This document shows positions 1-10,780 of a stretch of 64,000 nucleotides of DNA, piece after piece. The position numbers and the translations under genes were made by a program. Source of the stretch: Brachionus manjavacas (lineage: Eukaryota; Rotifera; Eurotatoria; Ploima; Brachionidae). The stretch's first letter is position 1. Each line of letters opens with the position of its first letter. The notes under the pieces were generated by a model. It was given only the letters and a program-made list of their open reading frames with translations, did not search any database and was not told the origin of the DNA. The stretch covers positions 1 through 64,000 of the forward strand of contig JAHQIY010000052.1 of NCBI GenBank assembly GCA_019054805.1, given 5' to 3'.

Positions 1-55
1 AAAAACACAAACATATAATCACTAATAAATAAAAGTAGGTTAATTGATCAATTTT

Positions 56-3000
56 CTAAAAAGTAATTTCACTAAATATTGCCGAATGATCGCTGAACCA
101 AGTCGTGTAAGGCTGTGAGTGAAAGCCGGCACTTGGATTGGCGGCGGTGGCAAAAATATGATTGTGTTTATTGTAGAAACACCAGTCCAATTGTGATATG
201 TTTTTGTGTGTTTTGCACTTGTCAAAATACGGTTCCAAATTGAATTGTTGTTTAAAAAAGTGCAAATACTTTTTGTTTGACGCTTGATTGAAATCAATGT
301 TAAAATCGCCCATTACAATTAGTGAACAATTAGTGCTATTTGTGTAATATTTTGAAATGAATTTGTCTAAATCGACTAGAAACATTTCGTTTTCGTACTT
401 GGGATGTTTGTACAAGTTAAGCAAATAGATTTTTTGACGTTCAAGTCTTGTTTACGACAAACAAATTCAAATAGACTCAATTCAACGCATTTATTTTGTG
501 TCATACCAGTGTAATCGTATTGTAATGATGCATTGTGAGCTAACAATCTGAAACAAGAACGGCTCAACTCTTTTCGAACATAACATATTTGACCATTTGA
601 CGCATTTAAATCAGTTGCATACGAATAGTACACACAATCGTATTGATTATTTGATTCAAACAATCGAGTTGCATGCAAACGATTTGCTCTTGTATTGTGA
701 CATTCACTCAAAAGTATAATGTCAGCTTGTTTGTAGCCAAAGTCTGATTTTAAATTTTCTTTGTTCGTATTGAACGATTGAATATTTTGAAATACAATTG
801 TCAAGTCACATGTTCTTTTCTTTTCAAATGTGAAGTCTAGAAAAGAGTAGTTATTTTTCAATTGAGCTTGGCTGCGCAAACGACTCATTTCAATGCGAAC
901 TGGATCATTTTGTTCAAAGTATTCCAATTCTTGTTGGCGTTGTCGCTTGGACAATCGTTGTACACGTGCACTCTCAATTGACAAACTTCCGTACAAGTAC
1001 AAACCATTTAATTTTGTTGCACGACTCAATGCCACATACAACAATGATCGTTTCAACGAATCACCAATACAAACGGCAACACACTCGTACGATTGTCCTT
1101 GTGATTTGTGTATTGTCATTGATTCACATTCAACAAGTGAAAATTGTTTTCGTTCAACGTGATAATTGCCGCCTGATTTTGGTCTTTTTATAGTTTGTTG
1201 CTCACAGACAAGAGCAGTCAATTGTGGACTTATTGATTGCTTTAATATTAGCGAATCGTCTCTTATCCATTTTTTGTTTTTCATTTTCATTACGTGACAA
1301 ATGACCAACATCTTTATCAGCAAATTCCAAATACAAACGTTTTACCAATGGTTTTTCGTCAGTTTTTTTCTTTGTAAATATCACATGTTTCAAACAACCA
1401 ACTGCACCGTTGACCAAACCATCTTCCGTACGCAAATTTGTCGTAATCATATACTTACAATTTTGTTTTAATCGAAGCAAAGTCGGCATGCCACACGTTT
1501 TATTCAAATCAATTTCATTGCGTACACTAGCAACAAGATTTTTGGCCCCATTCGATTGCTTATCTTTGCCACGCGCCAAATCAACAGCTCTATTTTCAAT
1601 TAGAATTGCCAGGCATTGATTTCAATTTGTATTCGTTGTATTCATTTACGCCTTTGTTCGAATGTATGACACAAATAGCCTCGTTTGGTATTTGATCAAT
1701 GTTAACAATACGTGAATTAAACATTTTTACTTGATCTTCACTCAAACCAATAACACCTTTGTTTCCCAAGACATTTAGAGCTTCGGCAAACACTGCATCG
1801 TCACGTTGTCTCATTATTTCTTTAAGCTCAATAAATTTAAACATTTGCCATAGCATTTCACCAGCCAAAATTGAATAGCCATTGTCTTGTCGTTTTGACT
1901 TTGTTTCAAATATCCAACTATCGTGCACAGGACATATTTGATTTAAATCACCTACGACAACCAATGAAACATTGCCAAACGGTTGATTATTGTCCATTAT
2001 TTGTTGTAATCGTTTGTTTAATTTGGCAAATAGATTTGCGCCAACCATTGATATTTCGTCAATGATAATTAGTTTCACATTGCCAATTGAATGTCGAACA
2101 CGAGCTAAAAGTTTATCCGACAAACGATCCAATTTATTCGAATGTATTGGCAAATGAAACATAGAATGAAGCGTTAACCCCAGTAAATGCTGTCAACAAT
2201 GCTGTTTTTGCATTTGGATCATCACGATTCAAATCGCAAACTCTTATAAATGTTTGATACAACGAATTGATCAAATGTGATTTGCCAGTGCCAGCGCCAC
2301 CACTTACAAAATGATAAAAAGCTTTGTTCGCTCGTACACAATCAATAAAATTGACCAAATATTTGTGTTGAATTCGATTGAGCGATTTCATTAGACTTGT
2401 GTATGCTTCGTTCGATTTACGTTTTGGCAACGTGATCATGTCACCTGTATTTGTGTTTAACATACTTTGAATTGTGCTCAATTCATCTTGTATTATAGCA
2501 TGATAGCCAAATTCGGCTTCGAACTCTTCATTTTGTGCTTCGTTTACATTTGTAATCAAATTTTCGTTTGCTCTCATTTACTCTGTCCACATAATCTTCG
2601 ACCAAACGTTCATAGTGTTCTTTGAATGGCCGTTTCTATTTCATTTTGAGCACGATCAAATTTTTTTCGGCCACAAACCGACTCAAAAAGAGCATGATTT
2701 TTGGCAATTTCACATTTGTTTAACTCAAATTTTTCGAACGGATCACGTATTTCGATTTCACGCTTTTCATTTCGCCACGCTAAAAACAACATCAGCTCAA
2801 CGCGATAATAATTGTGCGGATCTTTTATTCGATTGTATCGTTTGTAACGAATTATTTTGCACTTGCATCGACGTTTAACAAAACCGTCTCGATTCTTAAG
2901 TTGAATCAAATTTGAATTTTCATTGTCATTTTTAGTATTTGCAATTCTTTTCGTAGCCATAAATATTTCATTATCATCGTTATCATTGTTTATCATATTA

Positions 3001-6000
3001 TTGTTTGACGACGTTATTGTTGTTCTTGAGCAAGCATAATTATTATGTTCCGAATTATTTTCGTCAATTGTAGCCAAACATTCATTGGCAAAATGTTGAT
3101 TGTTGTCATCTTCGTCAAGGTTTTCGTCGTCGTCCGGTTGAAATCGACCAATTCGAGTCAAATCGTTTGGATTTTTGGCTCTTTCGTTCGATACAAAATC
3201 ATAATGTGTTGCAAACTCAGCTAAACACATATTTTCCATTGAATTCGGTCTGTTTAATTACATAATGTTGCAAAATGCCAGCTCGAAATATGTTGCGCGA
3301 TTCCGGATTTAATATTTCCAAATAGCGATCTTCTTTGAGTATTACATTGCGATCTTTGGATGGAAATGTATTTATGTACGTTGTTTCTCTTGATGTTCTT
3401 GACACTGGCATACTCAACAGTGTGTACGCACATTCTTGTGCTGATATTTCTGAGCAATTGTTAAATTTATTTGCCACTTTAAGTAAACGTTGTTTTACGT
3501 TTAAATTGCCACGAATAACTTCGTCGACAGTATTTTTTAATAAACGAGACATTGATGCATTTGATTTGAGCATGTATGCCGACACATAAGCAGCTGCACC
3601 ATACGGATCGGTTATAAATTGTATGTCCATATTTGCTCTGTGACGCACGTATATTTGTTTGTTATATGGATTAACCATTATGTTGTTTGATGTACGTTTT
3701 AAAAATACTGTTGTTCTTGTGACCGAAGTTGACAATGCTTCAATATAAGATTTTTCATTTAAATTAATTGATTTCAAAAATTCGCCATACGTAATTGAAT
3801 ACAGATTATTTTGTTTAAATTTTGTGTTTATTTCGTTTAATTTGTCTCTTATCATTAGAAAATGTTCATACGATTTAGCAAAGTTTTTTGATCCTTTTTT
3901 CATCGGTTCAACAATGATTGTTTTATCCAGTATTGGCCATGGAAATCCATACTTGCACAATAAATTTCCGTGTTCGTCACAATATTTACAATTATCTTTG
4001 TGGACATGAATTTGATATTTAATTGAAATATTTTGCAATGTTTGTGTCCTATTTTCATAGTCGTCTTCATTTACACGATTATTTGAAGTTCTCTCAGTTG
4101 TAATGTGTTTATCAATAAACTCGACACATTTTAATTTAATATCAATATAAGATTGACCATTAACATTATTGGCATCATTTGTTTCTTCTGTCACTTCATT
4201 TCGTTCATATTGTGGCGCATTTTTATTCCAACAAATCATGTGAACATGAGGACTACCACGATTTTGAAATTCGACACGCCAAAAATAATCAAACACTGGA
4301 TTTTGTCTAAATGGTCCATTTTGATTGAAAACGTACTTGATCAATTCACCCATTCTATTCTCAAAATATCTTGCCACCGTAATTGGGTCACGACTTACCA
4401 ATTCAATTCGCTTTTCTCTCGATACTGTTCTCAATTCGTCATTTGTCAAACATTTATTTTCGAGTGTTTTCATCAAAATGCAGGGCTGGACTCTACGTAA
4501 TGAAAAACGATGGACAACCCAATTGTCGAATCATTGCATTTATTTCCATTTTTTTCCATTCCCAATACTGTGGACTCGATCGAATTGTACGCAAAAACAT
4601 TTGTGCTTCATTTCGAACGATTAATTCATTTATTTTTTGTTTATTTAGTGCATCACGTGCAGTCATCGAATCAATTTCTTTCGTTTTACGCAAACATGTA
4701 TCTATTGCTGCGTTTAGTTTTTTGCTGACCAATTTTTTATACGAATAAAATATTTTGTTTATGTCTTCGGCACAGCGACGATCGAAACGACGAAATTCTG
4801 ACTTACATCTCATGCCATACTTTAATTGTACTTTTGGTAAATATTTCTCGCCTCCGTATATTTTGATAAATGTCAACTCTTCTGCATCTTTATCAGAAAG
4901 TATTGAACGCGGATGAATACCTTCGCCAGGAGCAATTATTTTTACCATATCGTTATTATTCACTAATAATGTTTGCTGATTATCAATGTAATCGTCTTCA
5001 AAGTTATTCTCTTGAATAACATCTATTTGATCTTCTTGACAAATAGTTCTACTTGTAATATGTTTGTCTAAATTTAGATTTAGTTCAACTAAATTTCTAT
5101 CATCATTGTTAACAATAAAATTTTCTGTTACGTCCATGCTAACTATGTGTTTATGGTTTTCGAACCATTTAGTTGAAAGTTTAATTTGATTTTCTTTGAA
5201 CAATGGTCTTTCGATTAAATATTTAATCGCTTTCAAAATAACAAGGGGTCTAATTTTATCTAATCTGTACGCTTTTATATAATCCATTCTTCTTTTAAGT
5301 ACAAGTTGAATTGTTTCGGATTCGTTAAATTGTCTTGGTAAAATTTCCAAGGTTTTCTCGGTATCAATTGGAACATTTACAACATTGCCCACAATTTTTT
5401 GCTGATGATCCCAATTGACTAATTCTTTTATGCGAATAAATGGCAATCTTGGCGAACATAGCCTTTCTTCCAAATCATTCAAAGATTTAATTTCATCGCA
5501 AACAAGTGGAAAATCCAATCCATTCGATAGTGCTAATGAAGGTACTTTATTTTCTTTAATGTACTTATTGCAAGTGACACAAATCCAATAATAGCCACAC
5601 TCTGATTTAGCGTCAACATTGAATACCATTTCGTAAAGTGAATTTATTTGATTGAGTAGAAATTTGTTAACTGTTCGTTTAAAAAAAAGTCCACCACAAC
5701 AAACACAAACAAATGACGGACCATTTTTAATACCATTTTCATAAATTTCAATTAAAAAATTTTGTTCAGATCTTCTCACTTGATGCTCAATTGTATTCCT
5801 TGATTGTTCACACGCTCTGTATGTTGAATCTTGTCTTCTCAATTGATGCTCAATTGTATTCCTTGATTGTTCACACGCACTGTATGTTGAATCTTGTCTT
5901 CTCACTTGATGCTCAATTGTATTCCTTGATTGTTCACACGCACTGTATGTTGAATCTTGTCTTCTCACTTGATGCTCAATTGTATTCCTTGATTGTTCAG

Positions 6001-6708
6001 ATGCTTTGTATGTTGAATCTTGTCTTCTCACTTGATGCTCAATTGTATTCCTTGATTGTTCACACGCACTGTATGTTAAATCTTGTCTTCTCACTTGATG
6101 TTCAATTGTATTTCTTGACTGTTCAGATGCTTTGTATGTTGAATCTTGTCTTCTCACTTGATGTTCAAATGAGTTTCTCTTTTGCTCAATAATTCTGAAA
6201 TTGGCATCATTTTCTCTCTTTTCTCCTTTTCTCATTGTATTGTTAATTTGTTCCTTTTGTTTTTCGACTAGATTTTTTTCGTTTATTTTTCATCCATTCT
6301 TTTTTATATTCTTTTCTTTTTTTATAGCTTCTTTTTTACTAATTTTTTCTATCTTTTGACTTTTTTATGATTTGATTGATTAATTTCAACGATTGAGTGA
6401 CTCGAATTTTTCTATAACTTGAATGTCATCGTCATTATACTGTACACTCATTTGTGATTCAATTGTTAAAGTCCTTTGCATTTGTTGTACTGAATCCATT
6501 GGTGTTGATTGATCCATTGATTTATTGCCCTGTAAATTAGTTTATCTAATCGATTCGATTTGAGATTGCGTTTTTAATTTGTAAAATAAAATATAAGATT
6601 GGCTTGATTGTCTTCTTGAACGAATAAAGTCATCTACAGTCTTGTACATTTCGATAATTTCGTCGTCAAAATAATGCCAAATTTTTTTTTTTTCACAAAA
6701 AATCAATG
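56..6708 (-). pseudogene. Rep-helicase-endonuclease (RepHel-EN) of unit A, degenerate
   Basis: Read from 6708 downward, the gene starts with the end of the USP fold (WHYFDDE near 6650-6680). It continues with a charged 21-residue repeat region (about 5770-6190), a Cys-rich CVCC...CVTC zinc-finger-like block (about 5560-5715) and Helitron-type N-terminal sequence. The HUH Rep motif SPHVHMICW is near 4227-4256 and a two-tyrosine YVSAY motif near 3570-3597. The PIF1-type helicase follows, with Walker A GGAGTGKS near 2281-2304, Walker B IIIDEISMVG near 2041-2072, the IHKSQGQ motif near 1090-1115 and YVALSRATK near 1015-1045. A C-terminal EEP nuclease carries GDFN near 300-312 and SDH near 85-95. 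The reading frame changes near 400, 1260, 1590, 2150, 2595, 3230 and 4485, so it is not translatable as one protein. The 3' splice acceptor is at 6709-6710. The family is clear; the copy is inactive. Confidence 0.9.
5770..6190 (-). repeat. 63-bp tandem repeat inside RepHel coding sequence (unit A)
   Basis: About seven in-frame copies of a 21-residue unit (core RRQDSTY..CEQSRNTIEHQ) lie just upstream of the zinc-finger-like block. The unit is rich in Arg, Gln and Glu and is probably helical. The younger units carry a related 21-residue repeat (core EHQLRRLDPQYREEEQLRN) with about four near-identical copies, so copy number differs between families. Confidence 0.85.
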
Positions 6709-6777
6709 CTTAAATAAAACAAATATTTAATTTGCAAATAGAAACAAAATATTTTTAAACTTTAAAAATAAAATTAC

Positions 6778-7835
6778 ATGTTATATGTCCTGAATTTGAA
6801 GAATTTCCCAAGTGAAAACAAACAGAGAACAACTGATATTCTGTGATTTGATTGTGCTCATTTGATCCCCAAATAAAATTTTTAAATCTAGACTCTCTCC
6901 AAATTCAATAAAATTATCAATTTTTACTAGACTTCCTTTTTCGTCAATCTAAAATAAGCACAAAAAAAAAATTAGTAAATTGAATTTAAAATTTTATATT
7001 TTTTTTTATTGTCTAAAAATCAATTTACTTTAAATCGTTTTATCATTATTATAAGATTTTCATTTGTTGTTTGAATTTTTGATTGGCAATTAAATTTTTG
7101 ATTTGAATTGCATTGGGAACAATTTATATAATCGATTAACTCGTTTTGGAAGCATAATTCGACGCAATCTTCTATTTTTCTGCAATTTGCATTAATTGGC
7201 ACTTGTAGGCAGAATTGAGACGCTTGAATTTGTTTTTGATGAAAAACATTCCGAGAACAGGTCATCTTTTGCAATGTTTTAAACATAAAACTATTGCTCA
7301 TTAAATTGTGCGTGTCTTTGTATTGTTCGAAAACGCTTTTCAAATTATCGTTTGGCCTTAGACCTCTTTTGGCAATTTCTATTTCAACAACACACTTGTC
7401 AATATACTCAACAAATTGAATCAAAAATTCATGGGCATCGCCTTGCTCGAATTGTTCAAAATAAATATTCAACTCTGACTCGTAGAGTTTATCAAAAAAC
7501 GAGTGAACCAGCTGAATAAATTCATTTTTTTTCGATTTTATAGCTTGATTTAAACCTAAATAGACCAGATTTGCGTACGATTCAGCGAGTTGATAATCCT
7601 TTTGAGCATAAACATTTTGATTTCTAAACTTGTGTTCGACTAGTTGGCGCAAAACTTGATCAAACGAATTTAAACATTGTAAAATTGAGCCAACAAAACA
7701 AGTGTTTGTCAAATTTGGTATTGGACGCCCAATGAACCAAGAAGTAGCTTCATACACAAAACTTGTTCGTCCCGAAGTGTTTCTCATCATTTGATTTAGC
7801 ATTTTAAGTTTGTTCAATGATAATTGTTTCGCCAT
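6778..7835 (-). pseudogene. USP (peptidase C19) N-terminal exons of the unit A RepHel gene
   Basis: Exon 1 (7029-7835) is open and encodes a USP catalytic core: Cys box NTCFVGSILQ with the nucleophile Cys, QGDAHEFLIQF, a CSQCNSN zinc-binding pair, and IIMIKRFK at its end. The donor is GTAAATT at 7028 downward. Exon 2 (6778-6948) carries the His box FHLGNSSNSGHIT and ends at a GTAATT donor. A 69-bp intron then leads to the RepHel exon at 6708, where the fold resumes with WHYFDD. The same splice phase is used in units B, D and E. Exon 2 is 171 bp where phase needs one more base, so it holds a one-base frame break. Tyr of the usual GHYT is Ile here. The expected role is ubiquitin cleavage as the N-terminal domain of the transposase polyprotein; this copy is probably dead. 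Confidence 0.85.
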
Positions 7836-7956
7836 TTGTCCAAAATTAGCTGTTTGACAGATGAGTTGACAGATGAGTTTAAATTAATTTTTTCAATCTA
7901 AATTTATTTTAATAAAAGAATATCAAAATAAAATAAAATTGAGTAAAAAATAAACA

Positions 7957-9859
7957 TTAAACTAAAACAAAATTAGAGTGTGATTTTTTTGAATTTTTAT
8001 AAAATCTCAAACAAAAATATAGAATTAAAAAGGTCACTAAAAAAAATAAAAGAATAAAGAGTATAATTGTAAATTTTTCTTTGATGAAAATATTTAAATT
8101 ACTCAATCCATTTGAAAAAGTTGTGCCAATTGTTTCAAATGGGTTTTGGTTAATAAAAGCCCGTTTTTCGTCAAAATAGGAGTTTATTTTGATTGTTCGC
8201 GAATCAATCAACGAAGAAAATGCCAAATTTGTATTGCCAATCATAAATTCACTTACTTGTTCAATAATGTCACTACCATTTAATAGATACGAATGATGAT
8301 TGTATAAATTTTTAGCAAGGCCAACATTTAAATTAAAATCGGTTAAATGATGACGTAATTAATCCAAATAAATTTGTTGCTGATTTCTTTTAACCGAATA
8401 ACTTGTGCCATTTAAATATTTTACAATAAGTGATTGTTTGCATATGTTTGTTTTTGACGAGTATTGAGTTATTATATTATCCTGGCGAATAAATCCAATA
8501 TTAAATCCAGCACTATTTTCAAGTCTATACTCAATTGGTATTTGTTTTGTACATGTAATATCACCTGAAAAATTTCGAATACGAATTGAACTAACGTTCG
8601 AACAGATTGGTAAAAATGCTTGTCCGTCATTTATATATATTATATAATCGTGTTTTTCTAAACCATAAAATTCACGATTTTAAAATAATTTTAATTTAAA
8701 AAAGCATATTACCCAAATTATTCAAATTTAAAAATGTATCATCCAAATGAAGACTTTGTTTAATTGAATTTATCATCATACTACATTGTAATTTTTTGAT
8801 TAAATCTAGTAGTCGATTGTTTTCATAGTCTTGTTCGGTTAAAATTAGATCATTTTTGTCACGATCAGTAAAATGATTTAGATCGTATTTTGATATTGGT
8901 AATTGTTCCAGTTTTTTCTTCAAATTGCTTTGTCTATTGTGAAATGAAAGGTATAAACCTTCAGATGTTGAATAAAAATCAATGTCACATTCGTTTACTT
9001 TTTCAACCAATTTAAAAAGATAATTTTGACGTTGCGAAATTATGATAGTATCATCGTACCTTGATTCAAAATAAAAATCATCAACATGAATCAATCTTTC
9101 ATATGGACATTTTCTAATTTCGTTTGTATTCCAAATAATTGTGCTTTGTGGCATAAAACAAATACCATCTGCAGCTAAGCATGGTTTATCTGAATTTTGA
9201 AAAACATTCTGAAGCGAATTTTGTGCCATGACAATTTTTTCACTCAAGTGACATTCTACAAAGCGTTTTTCAATTGTTCCAAAGTAAAAAGGAAACTCTT
9301 CAACAATATCTTGATTAAACAAACATGTCCTATTGTTAGTTGTACATTTCATTACGAATGATTCTCTAAAATCACCGCATTTTTTCTCAATAAGCATTTT
9401 TTTACAATCTTGCTTAGACAATTGAATGAGCTCAAAATCATTTTGAACAAATTTATTAAAAAACAAATCTCTACTAAATCTATATTTTTTTACGAGCATT
9501 TTACATTCTGTACCCATTGTCTCAAGAATAAAATTGTGCTTGGAAAATACGTAAGCTTCAGTTACACTTTGTAAATTGGACAATCCGATTGTTTTTTTAT
9601 TCGAACGATTTTTTGAAAAACAATCTGATTGTATATTTAACATATTTATATTTGAATTTACCGTGCACATTTTAAAATTTCCATTTATATCTGTATATTT
9701 TTGTCCGAACAAATGTTTGATAATAAAAATGAATTGGATCATTAAAGATCTGAAATTCATTATAACAAATATATCAATTTTGTTTAAATAAAAATAATTA
9801 TCTAAAATAAATATAAAATTGCAGAAATAAACAAACAAGTAAACAAGAAAAATATACAA
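7957..9859 (-). pseudogene. Envelope-like membrane glycoprotein of unit A (two exons, one internal stop)
   Basis: Exon 1 (8712-9859) is open. Translation probably starts at the Met at 9760, giving a hydrophobic signal-like N terminus; an upstream Met at 9859 is also possible. The ectodomain is Cys-rich. The donor is GTAATA at 8711 downward and the acceptor is at 8658-8659, giving a 54-bp intron with the same position and phase as the 61-bp intron in units B, D and E. Exon 2 (7957-8657) has an in-frame stop at 8359-8361 and then continues to a strong C-terminal transmembrane segment near 8000-8080 with a short basic tail. This is the layout of a type I viral fusion/envelope glycoprotein. Assignment to a virus family is inference; arthropod chuvirus-like glycoproteins are my first guess. 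Confidence 0.65.
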
Positions 9860-10345
9860 TTGCGAATATTCGAAAAAAAAAACAATTCCATTAACTCTTT
9901 TTTGGTTTTTCTTCTAGCCTGAGTTTTAAAGAATAAATTTAATTTTAAAGTTAAAAATAGTAAATTTAATATAAAAAAAATCTATTTAAAGGAAATTTTT
10001 TATTAAATTGGGTCAATATCAAATTTTCATCGAAAGTGTTTATTACTAAAGATAAAATCATGTCAAAATTATTATGTCAACTTTAATCATTTATCATTTT
10101 ATCTTTTAATTAATCATTAAAAGCGTTAAGTGCTTAAGATAAAATCATTAAAACTTTTTTGACAATTTTATCTTTTTATTAATCATTAAGTAAATTCGAT
10201 AAGATCAAATGATAAATTTTTTTTTTTTAATTTTTTCATTAAGTGACAAAAGCACTTTTTATTCATGAATTTTATAGTATAAAAACAAATAAATTTATTT
10301 CAGATCTAATTTAATTTGAAAAGCAAATCTACAAAGAAATCAAAA
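9860..10345. other. AT-rich non-coding stretch with short direct and inverted repeats
   Basis: I see no gene here. A 22-bp near-identical direct repeat (10099-10120 and 10168-10189) ends in ATTAATCATTAA. An imperfect inverted repeat of about 13 bp (10094-10106 with 10136-10148) is built on ATTTTATCTT. The motif AAGATAAAATCAT recurs. The stretch may be the upstream region of the plus-strand ORF at 10346, or the decayed 5' end of unit A. Confidence 0.5.
10278..10285 (+). promoter_or_regulatory. TATA box-like sequence
   Basis: TATAAAAA lies 68 bases before the ATG at 10346 in a plausible core-promoter position. It is one of very few plus-strand signals in the window. Confidence 0.4.
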
Positions 10346-10441
10346 ATGTCTCAAAATTCCGATTACGATAACAAGCTTTTGAATGAATATATGGATAGCT
10401 TTGAAAAAAAGGAAACAAACAATAGTCAAGTATTGGGTTAG
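10346..10441 (+). CDS. Truncated 5' end of an unrelated plus-strand ORF (31 codons)
   Basis: An ATG in a fair context (caaaaATG) opens a hydrophilic reading frame (MSQNSDYDNKLLNEYMDSF...). Its stop TAG is supplied by the telomere-like bases at the junction with unit B (10435-10450). A TATA box precedes it. This looks like the first codons of a host or other element gene interrupted when unit B or the array arrived. I do not recognise the protein and too little remains to assign it. Confidence 0.4.
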   Translation: MSQNSDYDNKLLNEYMDSFEKKETNNSQVLG

Positions 10442-10450
10442 GGGTTAGGG
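10435..10450 (+). repeat. Telomere-like repeat remnant at the array's left junction
   Basis: GGGTTAGGGGTTAGGG sits exactly between the interrupted plus-strand ORF and the terminal GGGTTGCC of unit B. It is about two and a half TTAGGG-like units, the last GGG being shared with the element end. The other unit junctions lack this extra sequence. Confidence 0.5.
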
Positions 10451-10654
10451 TTGCCTAGATTTTTCGCTGATATATGAATATCAAGAAAAAAAAAATCTAG
10501 GTATTACGTTTGTCGTGTCCGTCCGTCCGTCCGTCCGTCCGTCTGTGGACACATTTAACCCTAGTTTTTAGATGTTAACCCTAGTTTTAAAAATGACAAA
10601 AAATATGTCGATCGATAGCATTGAATACATAAAAGGCGCGAAAAATCTAGGCAA
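10448..10654 (-). repeat. Unit B 3' terminus: hairpin, 17-bp inverted repeat, (CCGT)n
   Basis: TTGCCTAGATTTTTCGC (10451-10467) is inverted exactly at 10638-10654. A closer partial copy (AAAAATCTAGG near 10490-10502) allows a local hairpin with a TGATAT/ATATCA inner stem. The CCGT tract has about six units in this copy. AACCCTAG occurs twice in between. Terminal hairpins are expected at the 3' end of rolling-circle transposons. Confidence 0.8.
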
Positions 10655-10780
10655 TCTAATTTTTTAAAAATTAAACTTTAAATCGATCAATCACTAAAAC
10701 AAAAAATATTAATCAAAAAGATTAAAGTAATAAAAAATTTATTGACAACAAAAGTTGAACTAAATAAGAAAAAAAGAGAA

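Larger units (their letters stand above)
1..9900 (-). mobile_element. Unit A: older, diverged Helitron-like element (left end outside window)
   Basis: This unit has the same gene order as the younger units: RepHel-endonuclease (56-6708), USP exons (6778-7835) and envelope-like gene (7957-9859), all on the minus strand. Proteins are clearly homologous but diverged from units B-E; the USP looks roughly half identical by eye. The RepHel part is split by many frame changes, so this is a decayed copy of a sister family. The hairpin/CCGT terminus lies beyond position 1 if it exists. No minisatellite is visible upstream of the envelope-like gene, so the right boundary near 9,900 is an estimate. Confidence 0.8.

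Noticed and set aside
5791-6192. Plus-strand ORFs opposite the 63-bp repeats (Cys/Leu-rich repeats)
   Set aside because: They are antisense shadows of the RepHel repeat region, with no separate support in unit A versus B-E beyond the repeat itself.
10448-10460. Canonical Helitron ends (5'-TC, CTRR-3', insertion between A and T)
   Set aside because: CTAG is present near the end but inside the hairpin stem, and the junction bases do not fit the simple rule. Helentron-type ends fit better but are not proven here.
10448-10654. Terminal region as an independent MITE with 17-bp inverted repeats
   Set aside because: It occurs at the 3' end of every young unit and nowhere else in the window, with no target duplication visible, so it is better read as part of the element.
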